Positions 51,534 to 59,583 of a stretch of 64,000 bases of DNA are shown here, in pieces; position 1 is the stretch's first letter, and every line of letters begins with the position of its first letter. The notes beneath the pieces are model-generated. The model was not told where the DNA came from. It was given only the letters and a program-made list of their open reading frames with translations, and searched no databases. Source of the DNA: JALYYC01 sp963795805 (GTDB lineage Bacteria > Chloroflexota > Dormibacteria > CF-121); contig CAWCIV010000004.1 of assembly GCA_963795805.1 (NCBI GenBank), forward strand, positions 744,001 to 808,000. The letters run 5' to 3'. The position numbers and the translations under genes are program-made.

Positions 51534-53180
51534 CTACTCAACCGGGATCTCCTGGTGGATGCGCGCCAGGTCGATACCCTGCCGCTTGCGCACCACTCGA
51601 GCGACCACGTAGATGGCGATGGCAACGAGGTAGGTTACCGCGAAGTATTGGAGCGGTAAGACGTTGGTCGTAAAGGCGGTCCCATAGACCGTGTTGAGGG
51701 ACCACTCCACAATCATGAAGGCGAGGAAGATCGCGCTGATCACTCCGGTGACCGTGATGACCGGGATGCCGGCGACGCGCCAGCGCGCGATGGGCGAGTT
51801 CCGGTAGATGTCAGCGCGCCGCCAGGGAAGGATGGCCGCAGCGATGACCGTCCCGAGGAAGGTAACCGCGATCACGGCCGTAGCGTCGAGGAAGATGACC
51901 TGGAAGTTCGCCCGGTAGGCGAAGAGGGCACTGACGACGAGCGATGGCACGATCATCAGGATCAGCGAGCCGTAGGGGACGCGCCGCTTTGCCGAAATGT
52001 TGGCGGCCCACTCTGGGAGAACGCGGTCGAAGGCGGCCGCGAAGATAACCCGGGTCGACGAGAGGAAGAGGGTTCCTGCCCAGCCGAAGAACCACAGTCC
52101 CATGACCGCGATCAGCAGCGCCTGGAACAGGTGATTGCCGACCAGCCAGCCGGCGAACATGACCGGGTATGGCCAGGTCGATACTGGCGCCGCAGCCCCG
52201 CCTGGTAGCAACGAGTTCCAGTACGCGGCATTGGCCGCGTAGTAGAAGTCCCAGCCGACCGTCTTGAGGATCAGCAGAATGATGACGGCCACCAGCGCAA
52301 CCGTCACCCACAGGCCCCAGAACATGGCAGAGAAGACCTTGCGGTACTCCTTGGCGCCGCGCACCTCGCCGTATAAGGTAGCTCCCCAGACCGGCCAGAG
52401 GAGGTAAAAGGCGAGGAAGGGGAGGAGCAGCAGGGTTGACGTGAACCCGAAGTTGCCGAAGGTTACGCCGCTGGTGCCGCCCTTCTTGGCTACGTCGAGG
52501 GTGGCCTGGTAGGCGTTCCCGGAGGCGCCGAACAGTTGGCCGGCCTCACGGTTGAAGGCGTCCACGAAGGCCTGATGGGATGAGAAGAGCAACAGCCCTA
52601 CCATGACGATTAGTCCGCCCATCCCCAGCCAGAAGCAGAACCGCTGGATCTTGGCGTAGCCCTCCATGCCCAGGGTGATCACGCCGCTGACAAAGGCGAG
52701 AACGATCAGGCAGCTGACGAAGATGCCATTTGGACTGGTGAAGAACGTGGCCACCCCCGTCCAGCCAAGGGTATACGCGAGTGGCGCGAAGAACTGGAGG
52801 ACAAGGATGTTGGCGTAGATCGGGGCCCAGAGCCAAAGCGTGAACCACCATCCGGTGATGGCCAGCACGAAGCCGACTCCGCCGCCAAGGATGCGGCTCT
52901 GCCACGCATAATCGCCGCCTGCCCTTGGCATAACGCTGACGAGCTGCGCATAGGTGATTACGAGGAAGGTGACCAGCACCCCGGTGAGCAGGACCGCACC
53001 TAACAGCTGGCCATCCGGAATGAGGTAGACGAACGACATACCGTACAGCCCGAGTGTGACCAGGTTGACCGACCAGAATGAATAGAGGAAGGCATCGAAC
53101 GTCGACCAGGCTTTGACGAGTCCGGTGGCGTTACGTAGGAACAGGGTCGGACGAGGTGTTTCCGTCGTCGTAGTCGCCAT
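51534..53180 (-). CDS. APC-family amino acid/amine permease
   Basis: 548 residues with about 12-13 membrane helices. The N-terminal segment (FDAFLYSFWSVNLVTLG) and a PRAGGDYAWQSR motif at the second helix are typical of the amino acid-polyamine-organocation group. It is the probable importer for the substrate of this operon; a QacT/BetT-type or ABC importer is not present here. A GGAGGAATT Shine-Dalgarno lies upstream of ATG 53180. It is 70 bases after the metallophosphoesterase gene. Confidence 0.88.
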   Translation of the reverse strand: MATTTTETPRPTLFLRNATGLVKAWSTFDAFLYSFWSVNLVTLGLYGMSFVYLIPDGQLLGAVLLTGVLVTFLVITYAQLVSVMPRAGGDYAWQSRILGGGVGFVLAITGWWFTLWLWAPIYANILVLQFFAPLAYTLGWTGVATFFTSPNGIFVSCLIVLAFVSGVITLGMEGYAKIQRFCFWLGMGGLIVMVGLLLFSSHQAFVDAFNREAGQLFGASGNAYQATLDVAKKGGTSGVTFGNFGFTSTLLLLPFLAFYLLWPVWGATLYGEVRGAKEYRKVFSAMFWGLWVTVALVAVIILLILKTVGWDFYYAANAAYWNSLLPGGAAAPVSTWPYPVMFAGWLVGNHLFQALLIAVMGLWFFGWAGTLFLSSTRVIFAAAFDRVLPEWAANISAKRRVPYGSLILMIVPSLVVSALFAYRANFQVIFLDATAVIAVTFLGTVIAAAILPWRRADIYRNSPIARWRVAGIPVITVTGVISAIFLAFMIVEWSLNTVYGTAFTTNVLPLQYFAVTYLVAIAIYVVARVVRKRQGIDLARIHQEIPVE

Positions 53181-53250
53181 AATTCCTCCTTCGAAATTTA
53201 TTCGAGAAGCGAGGCGCCGTCGAAACGGTGGTGCGTTAGCGCTTCACCTC

Positions 53251-54183
53251 CTAACCGTTGACCAGTTGGTAATTCTTGATCCCTTTCTTCTGGTCGAGCT
53301 CGATGATCGACGCCAGCAGCATTCCCTCTTCGTAAGCGCTGCCCGGATTGATCGCCAGGGTCTTGCCGATCCGGGTGATGCCCTTGCCTTCGTGGATGTG
53401 GCCGTGGACGGAGAGCATCGGCTGGTATTTGTCGATGGCGCCGCGGACGGCCGTGGAGCCGACGTGGCGCAGGGCCCGGCCGCCGTGCAGCGGCTTCAGG
53501 TTTTCGTCCAGGGCGGGCGCTTCGTCGAGCGAGGTGCCGTAGGGAGGCGGATGGAAGTTGAAGATGGCGCGGCTCATGTCCCTGATCTCCCGGAGCATGG
53601 GCTCCATACGCCTCGTGAGCTCTTCCTCGGGCGCCTCGCGGTACGTGTGCCACGGTGTCGGATTGGCCCAACCGGACGAGATCATCTCGTAGCCACCGAT
53701 GTCGATCATCCGTCCCTCAGCCAGCTCCACGCGCTTCGCGCTGGCGATCACCTCGTCGATCTCGATCTCGTCATCGTTGCCCGGGGCGACGAAGCATCGA
53801 ACCTTTGAGTCCTTGAGTTTCTCTTCGGCCAACTGCATCCAGCGCTCGACCGTCTTGCACATCTGCTCGGTGAAGAGCGTCTGGACCTTCTGCGGGTCCT
53901 TGTCCAGCTCGGCGACCTGAGCCGAGGACATCCGCACCGGGTAGTACCCCTTCCGCGAGATCTGCGTTTCGACCGCCGCGACCTCATCGCGCTTGACGCG
54001 TTGCGACACCCCGGCGAGGGTGTACTCGTAACTATCGCGGTCCTCGACGAGCGGAATCATCGCCTTGCCGGTCATGTCGCCGCCACAGATCAGCACATCG
54101 GCGTTGTAGAACTTGGCGGCGTTGAGAAACTTACGCCAGCAGACCTCCGAGCCGTGCAGGTCGGTCGCGTAGAAAACTCTCAT
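53251..54183 (-). CDS. Calcineurin-like metallophosphoesterase
   Basis: 310 residues with the five metallophosphatase motifs: YATDLHGSE at the N-terminus, CGGDMTGK, PGNDDEIE, FNFHPPPYG and VHGHIHEGK. It hydrolyses an unknown phosphoester. It sits between the GntR regulator and the permease, so its job may be to process a phosphorylated substrate or signal, possibly the product of the choline-kinase-like enzyme. Family members with this layout are mostly uncharacterised. Confidence 0.85.
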   Translation of the reverse strand: MRVFYATDLHGSEVCWRKFLNAAKFYNADVLICGGDMTGKAMIPLVEDRDSYEYTLAGVSQRVKRDEVAAVETQISRKGYYPVRMSSAQVAELDKDPQKVQTLFTEQMCKTVERWMQLAEEKLKDSKVRCFVAPGNDDEIEIDEVIASAKRVELAEGRMIDIGGYEMISSGWANPTPWHTYREAPEEELTRRMEPMLREIRDMSRAIFNFHPPPYGTSLDEAPALDENLKPLHGGRALRHVGSTAVRGAIDKYQPMLSVHGHIHEGKGITRIGKTLAINPGSAYEEGMLLASIIELDQKKGIKNYQLVNG

Positions 54184-54192
54184 CGCTCCTCC

Positions 54193-54909
54193 TTAAAGAA
54201 CTTTTCGGATGGCCTGCTCGAAGCCGGCGATGTGATCGCGCATCACGGCCCGCGCCCGGATGGAATCGCGCGCGACGATCGCCTCGAGGAGCCGGCGATG
54301 CTCCGCGACCGCCTCCTTCAGCCGGACGCCGCGGTCCAGCCCGAGGAACCAGATCCTGAGACTGAGGTTGAAGGTCTCTTCCAGCATCGTCTGGAGGAAG
54401 GGGTTGCGTGCCGACTGGTAGACCTGGCGGTGGATGCGCTGATCGAGCCGCATCAGGCCGTGGACGTCGTTCTCGGCCGTGCTGTCCAGTTCGCGCATCA
54501 GGGCAGCCATCGCGGCGCGGTCCGACCCGCTGGCACGCTCGGCCGCGAGCGCGGCGGCATAGCCCTCTATCTCCAGGCGGATCTCGGTCAGCCGGTGCAG
54601 GTCGGTGAGGTTGATGTCGGTCACGAAGGTTCCGCGGTGGGGCATGAAGGTCACCAGGTTCTCGTGTGCCAGCCGTTGCAGGGCCTCCCGGATCGGCGTC
54701 CGGCCCAGCTCCAGCTCCGTTCGCAGGCGGGATTCCTCGATCACCGATCCGGGGGCGAGCTTCAGGGTGACGATCTGATCCCGGATCAGCAGGTAGGCGC
54801 GTTCACCCTGGGAGCGTGCGGAAGCACTTTGCAGCACAACGGTTTGCAGCTCCTGCGATCGACTGTCCCCTCGCCGGAGCTGACGAGCGGCCGGTGCCTC
54901 GCTCGCCAA
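54193..54909 (-). CDS. GntR-family (FCD) transcriptional regulator
   Basis: 238 residues from TTG 54909, chosen because GGGAGGGG lies 5 bases upstream. The winged HTH (~40-105) has ESRLRTELELGRTPIREAL and HRGTFV; the FCD effector domain follows, with His and Asp metal/effector residues. It heads the minus arm and probably senses the amine or its product. Tandem ATATCGGCC repeats lie directly upstream (54921-54954) and are its candidate operator. Confidence 0.85.
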   Translation of the reverse strand: MASEAPAARQLRRGDSRSQELQTVVLQSASARSQGERAYLLIRDQIVTLKLAPGSVIEESRLRTELELGRTPIREALQRLAHENLVTFMPHRGTFVTDINLTDLHRLTEIRLEIEGYAAALAAERASGSDRAAMAALMRELDSTAENDVHGLMRLDQRIHRQVYQSARNPFLQTMLEETFNLSLRIWFLGLDRGVRLKEAVAEHRRLLEAIVARDSIRARAVMRDHIAGFEQAIRKVL

Positions 54910-54920
54910 GGTTCCCCTCC

Positions 54921-54954
54921 CGTATATCGGCCGTACATCGACGATATATCGGCC
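54921..54954 (-). promoter_or_regulatory. Candidate GntR operator: tandem repeats
   Basis: Two copies of TATATCGGCC (54923-54932 and 54945-54954) lie 22 bases apart on the + strand, about two helical turns. The second overlaps a perfect palindrome, CGATATATCG (54942-54951). The repeats sit between the GntR Shine-Dalgarno and a possible -35/-10 pair (TTGACG, 18 bases, TAGCGT on the minus strand), where a bound repressor would block the operon. Confidence 0.55.
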
Positions 54955-54970
54955 TGACGCGAACGCTAGC

Positions 54971-54988
54971 ACGGCCCTCAGGGGCCGT
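54971..54988. terminator. Perfect short hairpin after the TfoX-like gene
   Basis: Seven base pairs (ACGGCCC with GGGCCGT) around a 4-base loop, 3 bases beyond the TfoX-like stop on the minus strand. No T run follows, so termination is not certain. It also overlaps the spacer of the proposed GntR-operon promoter and could have a regulatory role there. Confidence 0.4.
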
Positions 54989-54991
54989 CAA

Positions 54992-55417
54992 TCAGGAACT
55001 TTTACGGCCGGCGGATCGCTTCGGCGAGGCGGTGTTGACCTTGCTCGACTTCTTTCCGGCCGCGGTCGTCTTGGCCGGCATCTGGCCGGTCCATTTGAAG
55101 GCCTCGGCGATCGACGCGCGGGCCGGCGCCGGCTTGGCCCGCCAGCCGGCCGCGACGCAGACGTAGCCGCTCATCGCCCGCCCCGGCATGGGCTCGAAGT
55201 CCTTCCCGCCCTGCTTTTTGAGCTTTTCTCGCGCTGCCTCGGGGAGCCGCACGAATAGCTCGTCGCCGAACAGACCGGCGAACATGTTGCCGTTCACAAA
55301 GGCCGCCATGTTCCCGAACATCGGGCGGGTCGTCAATGAGGGGTCCCTGGGAACCAGGGCGAGGAAGGCGGCGGTTGCCGCGGCGGTCGACTTCGGCATG
55401 GCGGGCATCGGGCTCAT
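54992..55417 (-). CDS. TfoX N-terminal-domain protein
   Basis: 141 residues. The TfoX_N pattern is clear: TTRPMFGNMAAFVNGNMFAGLFGDELFVRL, split here as TTRPMFGNMA followed by GNMFAGLFGDELFVRL. The C-terminal ~30 residues are Lys/Ser-rich (AGKKSSKVN, RSAGRKSS), like a nucleic-acid-binding tail. Family members relate to competence regulation in some bacteria but most are uncharacterised. It is divergent from the ABC exporter gene with 23 bases between starts. Confidence 0.85.
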   Translation of the reverse strand: MSPMPAMPKSTAAATAAFLALVPRDPSLTTRPMFGNMAAFVNGNMFAGLFGDELFVRLPEAAREKLKKQGGKDFEPMPGRAMSGYVCVAAGWRAKPAPARASIAEAFKWTGQMPAKTTAAGKKSSKVNTASPKRSAGRKSS

Positions 55418-55440
55418 GGCATTCCCTATCGTAGGCTCCG

Positions 55441-56379
55441 GTGAGCACCGTCATCGAGGTCAGGGACCTCGTCAAGCGCTATAAGAAAGCCGACCGGAAT
55501 GCCGTCGACGGCGTCTCGTTCCAGGTCCAGGCCGGTGAGTTCTTCACGCTGCTCGGCCCCAACGGAGCGGGGAAGACCACGACGATCTCCATCCTGACGA
55601 CGACCCTGCGGCCCACCTCGGGAACGATCGTCATCGGCGGCCGTGACGCCATCGCGGATCCAAGTGGCGTGCGCCAGCAGGTCGGCATCATCTTTCAGAA
55701 ACCCAGTCTTGACCTCAACCTCACCGGGGAGGAGAACGTCCGATTCCACGCCATCCTCTATGGCCTCTATCCGTACCGGCCTTTTTATCGCGCCATGCCC
55801 CGCGGGTATCGCGACCAGGTTGGGGATCTCGCCGCAGTCCTCGGACTGACGAAGGAGATCTTCAAGCCGGTCAAGACGCTCTCGGGTGGCATGAAGCGAA
55901 AGCTCGAGATCATTCGTGGGTTGATGCACCGTCCCAGCGTGCTCTTCCTCGACGAGCCGACGGCCGGCCTCGATGCGGCGAGCCGGCGAAACCTCTGGAG
56001 TTACCTGCGGGATGTCCGAAAGCAGCACGACACCACGATGCTGTTGACCACGCATTATCTCGACGAAGCTGAAAACGCCGATCGGATCTGCATCCTCGAC
56101 CGGGGCAAGGTGGTCGCGCTCGGAACGCCGGCCGAGATCAAGTCCAATCTCGTCGCCGACTCCCTGGTGATCGACGCGGCCGACCGGGATGCGCTGCGCC
56201 GAGAGATTGCGGCCCTGGGTTTGTCAGCCAGCGGCGATGGGCCGTTTCGGATTGCGCTCGACGGTACCTCCGCCCAGCGTGTGGTTCAGGCCATCAAGAC
56301 CCCACTCGCCGTGCTGAAAATCGATTCGCCGACGCTCGAGGACGCGTATCTGGGGATCGTCGGAACGGCCATGGAATGA
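55441..56379 (+). CDS. ABC transporter ATP-binding protein, DrrA-like
   Basis: 312 residues. Walker A LLGPNGAGKTTTIS, signature KTLSGGMKRKLEIIRG and Walker B VLFLDEPTAGLD, with switch His in LTTHYLDEAENA and a DrrA-type C-terminal extension ending EDAYLGIVG. DrrA-like ATPases drive export of lipids or drugs with an ABC-2 permease. The start is GTG 55441. It overlaps the permease by ATGA (56376-56379). Not obviously tied to the methyl island. Confidence 0.93.
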   Translation: MSTVIEVRDLVKRYKKADRNAVDGVSFQVQAGEFFTLLGPNGAGKTTTISILTTTLRPTSGTIVIGGRDAIADPSGVRQQVGIIFQKPSLDLNLTGEENVRFHAILYGLYPYRPFYRAMPRGYRDQVGDLAAVLGLTKEIFKPVKTLSGGMKRKLEIIRGLMHRPSVLFLDEPTAGLDAASRRNLWSYLRDVRKQHDTTMLLTTHYLDEAENADRICILDRGKVVALGTPAEIKSNLVADSLVIDAADRDALRREIAALGLSASGDGPFRIALDGTSAQRVVQAIKTPLAVLKIDSPTLEDAYLGIVGTAME

Positions 56380-57155
56380 GCGAATCGAACGGCATTCTGG
56401 CGATCGCGTCGCGGGATGTGACCAAGCTCGTTCGCGACCGCCCGCGGCTCATCTTCACGTTCATCTTCCCGCTGATCTTCATCGGCCTGATGGGTGGCAC
56501 CCTGCAGGGCAACCTCGGCCGAGCCGCTGGCTTTAACTTCATCGAGTTCATCTTTGCCGGCGTGCTCGGCATGACCCTCTTTCAGTCTGCGGCCCAGGGA
56601 CTGATCTCCTTGATCGAGGATCGCGAGAACGACTTCAGCCAGGAGATGTTCGTCTCGCCGGTTTCGCGCTACTCGATCATCTTCGGCAAGATCCTGGGGG
56701 AGACGGCCGTGTCCTTTTTTCAGGCGATCCCCACGATCGCCTTTGCGATCCTTCTCCGGGTTCCACTCAGTCCCCTCCGCGTGTTGTTGCTCCTGCCGGC
56801 AGCCTTAGCCGCCTGCCTGCTGGGTGCCTCCTTCGGCGTCGCCCTGCTTTCACTCCTCAGTACCCAGCGGGCGGCCCAGCAAATCCTTCCATTCCTCATG
56901 TTTCCCCAGTTCTTTTTGGCCGGGGTCTTCAATCCGGTCAAAGTGCTGCCCTGGTACCTGGAAGTGCCGTCCCTGATCGCCCCGATGCGCTACGCGGTCG
57001 ACCTGATCCGAGGTGTCGTCTACGCCGGCCGGCCCGAATACGACAAAGTCGTCCTCTTCAACCCGCTGACCAACCTCGTCATCATGGCCGCCATGTTCAC
57101 GGTCTTCCTGGTCTTCGGCACCGCGCTCTTCGTGCGAACAGAAACCAATCGCTAG
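56376..57155 (+). CDS. ABC-2 type exporter permease, DrrB-like
   Basis: 259 residues with six predicted helices and ABC-2 motifs (QEMFVSPVSRYSIIFGKI, and FPQFFLAGVFNPVKVLPW). It partners with the coupled ATPase. The substrate is unknown. The stop is followed by a 71-base intergenic region with a perfect 12-base palindrome (CCACGTACGTGG, 57197-57208) and a GC-rich stem-loop that may end this convergent pair. Confidence 0.9.
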   Translation: MSESNGILAIASRDVTKLVRDRPRLIFTFIFPLIFIGLMGGTLQGNLGRAAGFNFIEFIFAGVLGMTLFQSAAQGLISLIEDRENDFSQEMFVSPVSRYSIIFGKILGETAVSFFQAIPTIAFAILLRVPLSPLRVLLLLPAALAACLLGASFGVALLSLLSTQRAAQQILPFLMFPQFFLAGVFNPVKVLPWYLEVPSLIAPMRYAVDLIRGVVYAGRPEYDKVVLFNPLTNLVIMAAMFTVFLVFGTALFVRTETNR

Positions 57156-57226
57156 AGCCGTTACCGTTTGCCGTCGCCCGTATTAGATCAGCAGATCCAC
57201 GTACGTGGCGGCTGACCCGCCAGCCG

Positions 57227-57601
57227 TCAGGCCGCCCGGTCCTCGGGCGTGACCTCGATCAGGGGGCTCTGCTCGACCATCTTGTCTACGTCGTTGCGCT
57301 TCCAGATCTTGGCCACCTCGGTCAATACCTGGCGGCGCTCGGCGGGGTCCTTGATCACTCGGGCCGTTGCCGGGACGTCCGCCTTGACGGGGCCCTTGAG
57401 ATGGAGCGTGAAATGCGGGTCCGCTTCCAGGTTCGCCAGCCAGGCCCGCTCTTCGGGGCGCGGCTGCCCGCTGATGTAGAGACGCCCGGCGATGTTATGA
57501 AAGACGATCTCGATGCGGCGCGGCTGCCCGGTCTTGCGCCCGGTGGTCGTCATGTCGATCACATGGCCGCGCGAGAGCGCCTCCCGTATCTTCTGGTCCA
57601 C
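57227..57601 (-). CDS. Deazaflavin-dependent nitroreductase-family protein (DUF385-like)
   Basis: 124 residues with the split-barrel pattern of Ddn/FDOR proteins: IDMTTTGRKTGQPRRIEI near residue 15 and a WLANLEADPHFTL segment. Relatives use F420 or F420H2, or bind flavins or fatty acids. If F420-dependent, the organism should make F420; no F420 synthesis gene is in the window. It is divergent from the IclR gene. Confidence 0.8.
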   Translation of the reverse strand: MDQKIREALSRGHVIDMTTTGRKTGQPRRIEIVFHNIAGRLYISGQPRPEERAWLANLEADPHFTLHLKGPVKADVPATARVIKDPAERRQVLTEVAKIWKRNDVDKMVEQSPLIEVTPEDRAA

Positions 57602-57654
57602 GCTGTAAATCTACCCCGCTTTCGCTTGGGGCGAGTCGCGGAGCGGGCAAAGCC

Positions 57655-57684
57655 TTTACATCACTACGAGAGGCGGCGTATATT
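57655..57684 (+). promoter_or_regulatory. Candidate sigma-70-type promoter for the corrinoid operon
   Basis: TTTACA at 57655-57660 and TATATT at 57679-57684 are separated by 18 bases. The expected start of transcription is about 57690-57692, 2-4 bases before the IclR ATG at 57694. There is no Shine-Dalgarno in that gap, so the iclR mRNA would be leaderless or nearly so. Confidence 0.6.
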
Positions 57685-57693
57685 CGTTGTGCC

Positions 57694-58482
57694 ATGAGCA
57701 CCGGTTTTGCAACACGCAACACGGTGCAGTCTCTCGACCGGGCCCTCGACATCCTGAAGCTGCTTGGTGGCGAGCCGGAGATGCGCGTCACGGATCTGGC
57801 TCGGCGGCTCGAAGTCCACAAGTCGACGGCCTTCCGCCTCCTCTCCACGCTCCAGGAGCACGGGCTGGTCGAGCAGAACCCGGCCACCGAAAAGTACCGG
57901 CTCGGCTATGGACTGGTTCGGCTGGCCGCGTCGGTCGTTGGCGAGATCGACCTGGCGCGGGCGTCGCGGCCCGTGCTCGAGGAACTCGCTGCCCGAAGCT
58001 CGGAGACCGTCAACCTCGCCATCCTCCAGGGCGACCAGGTGATCAACATCGACCAGATCGCGGCGCCCAACCTGGTCGTCAATGTCAACTGGGTTGGGAA
58101 ACAAACGCCGCTGCACTGCACCTCCAATGGCAAGGTGCTGCTCGCATTCCTGACGGACGCCGACCGCCAGCGACTGCTCAAACAGCCCCTGCATCGCTTC
58201 ACGTCCCGGACCATCACCGACCTCAAGACCCTTGCGAAGCAATTGGCTCGAGTGCGGGACGACGGCTGGGCCTTCACGCTGGAGGAACTGGAGATCGGCT
58301 TGAACGCCGTCGCCGCCCCGGTGCGCGGCACCGATGGATCCGTTCATGCGGCCGTCAGCGTCGCCGGCCCCTCGTATCGCGTCACCCCGCAGCGGCTTGG
58401 TGAACTGGGTGAGATGACAAAGGAAGCCGGTCAGTCGATCTCACGACGGATGGGCTACATCCCGGGAGGAGGCAAGGCATGA
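57694..58482 (+). CDS. IclR-family transcriptional regulator
   Basis: 262 residues. A winged HTH (~10-70, VTDLARRLEVHKSTAFRLLS) is joined to the IclR effector domain, with LHCTSNGKVLLAFL and a C-terminal GPSYRVTPQRL segment. IclR proteins respond to small organic acids and often control catabolic operons. Its stop overlaps the corrinoid protein start (ATGA, 58479-58482), so it is transcribed with the genes it probably controls. Confidence 0.92.
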   Translation: MSTGFATRNTVQSLDRALDILKLLGGEPEMRVTDLARRLEVHKSTAFRLLSTLQEHGLVEQNPATEKYRLGYGLVRLAASVVGEIDLARASRPVLEELAARSSETVNLAILQGDQVINIDQIAAPNLVVNVNWVGKQTPLHCTSNGKVLLAFLTDADRQRLLKQPLHRFTSRTITDLKTLAKQLARVRDDGWAFTLEELEIGLNAVAAPVRGTDGSVHAAVSVAGPSYRVTPQRLGELGEMTKEAGQSISRRMGYIPGGGKA

Positions 58483-59195
58483 GTCGCGAAGAGGAAATTC
58501 GGAAAGAACTGTTCGACCACACGCTGAATGGGCATGCGCCGGAAGTGAAAGCACTCACCGAGGAAGGTCTGAAACTCGGGATGGACCCGATGGACATCCT
58601 CTTCAAGGCACTGATCCCGTCGCTGGAGGAAGTCGGCAGGCGATTCGAGAAGGGGGATTTCTTCGTCCCGGAGATGCTGATCGCGGCTCGGGCGATGCAG
58701 GGCGCCCTCGTCATCCTGCGGCCCTTGATCGCGGAGACGGGCGCCAAGCCGATCGGCAAGTATGTGATCGGGACGGTCAAGGGCGACATCCACGACATCG
58801 GCAAGAACCTGGTGATCATCATGCTCGAGGGCGCCGGCTTCGAGGTGGTGGACCTCGGCGTCAACTGTCCACCGGAAAAGTTCGTCGAGGCGGTGCGTGT
58901 CAATGAGCCGCACATCGTCGGCTTCTCCGCCTTTCTGACCACGACGATGCCGATGTTCAAGGTCAATATCGAGGCGCTGAAGAAGGCCGGCCTCCGCGAC
59001 AAGGTGGCGGTGATGGTCGGCGGAGCGCCGGTGACCGAGGACTACGCCAGGCTGGCGGGAGCCGACCACTACGCGCCAGACGCATCGATCGCGACCCGGA
59101 TGGCGAAACAGATCGTGGGCGCCGCCCAGGCCGCCGAGAATACGGCCCTGGCCCAGGCCGTCGAGTTGATCGATAAGACGCTGAAAAAGGGATAG
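58479..59195 (+). CDS. Corrinoid (cobalamin-binding) methyl-carrier protein
   Basis: 238 residues of the MtbC/MtgC type. The N-terminal helical cap (~1-90) is followed by the B12-binding domain with D103-x-H105-x2-G108 in GDIHDIGKNLV; His105 is the lower cobalt ligand. The later GGAPVTEDYA segment is also conserved. It should accept a methyl group from the MttB-family protein and give it to THF through the 60523 methyltransferase. It is followed by the MetV-like gene after 4 bases. Confidence 0.95.
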   Translation: MSREEEIRKELFDHTLNGHAPEVKALTEEGLKLGMDPMDILFKALIPSLEEVGRRFEKGDFFVPEMLIAARAMQGALVILRPLIAETGAKPIGKYVIGTVKGDIHDIGKNLVIIMLEGAGFEVVDLGVNCPPEKFVEAVRVNEPHIVGFSAFLTTTMPMFKVNIEALKKAGLRDKVAVMVGGAPVTEDYARLAGADHYAPDASIATRMAKQIVGAAQAAENTALAQAVELIDKTLKKG

Positions 59196-59199
59196 GCTC

Positions 59200-59583
59200 G
59201 TGCCGACACTCGAGCAGATCGTCGTCGCGGTCGAGAAGCCATTCAAGGAAGCCATCTGGGGTTGCCGGATGTGCGGCCAGTGCATCCTTCACTCGACCGG
59301 ACTGAGCTGTCCCATGCGGTGTCCGAAGAACCTCCGCAACGGACCCTGTGGGGGCGTGCGGGCGGACGGCACCTGCGAGGTCTATCCCGATCGAGCCTGT
59401 GTCTGGGTGGAGGCGTGGGAGCACTCGCGTCAGATTCCGCTCTACCGGGACCACATTCACCGCGTCGAGAAGCCGGTCGACTGGCGGCTGCAGGGGACGT
59501 CGTCGTGGATCAATCTATTGACCGGCCGTGATCGGCACGTGCCGGCCGGGTGGGATGTGCGTGACGGGCACGAGCACGCCTAG
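59200..59583 (+). CDS. metV: MetV-like protein (methylene-THF reductase C-terminal domain)
   Basis: 127 residues from GTG 59200. Nine cysteines are in CRMCGQCILH, CPMRCPKN, GPCGGVR, CEVYPDRAC and related positions, matching the zinc/iron-sulfur domain that partners MetF in acetogens and is found as a free protein in MetFV complexes. It would link MetF to an electron carrier. The stop overlaps metF by 29 bases. A role in oxidising methyl-THF in this cluster is inferred. Confidence 0.85.
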   Translation: MPTLEQIVVAVEKPFKEAIWGCRMCGQCILHSTGLSCPMRCPKNLRNGPCGGVRADGTCEVYPDRACVWVEAWEHSRQIPLYRDHIHRVEKPVDWRLQGTSSWINLLTGRDRHVPAGWDVRDGHEHA

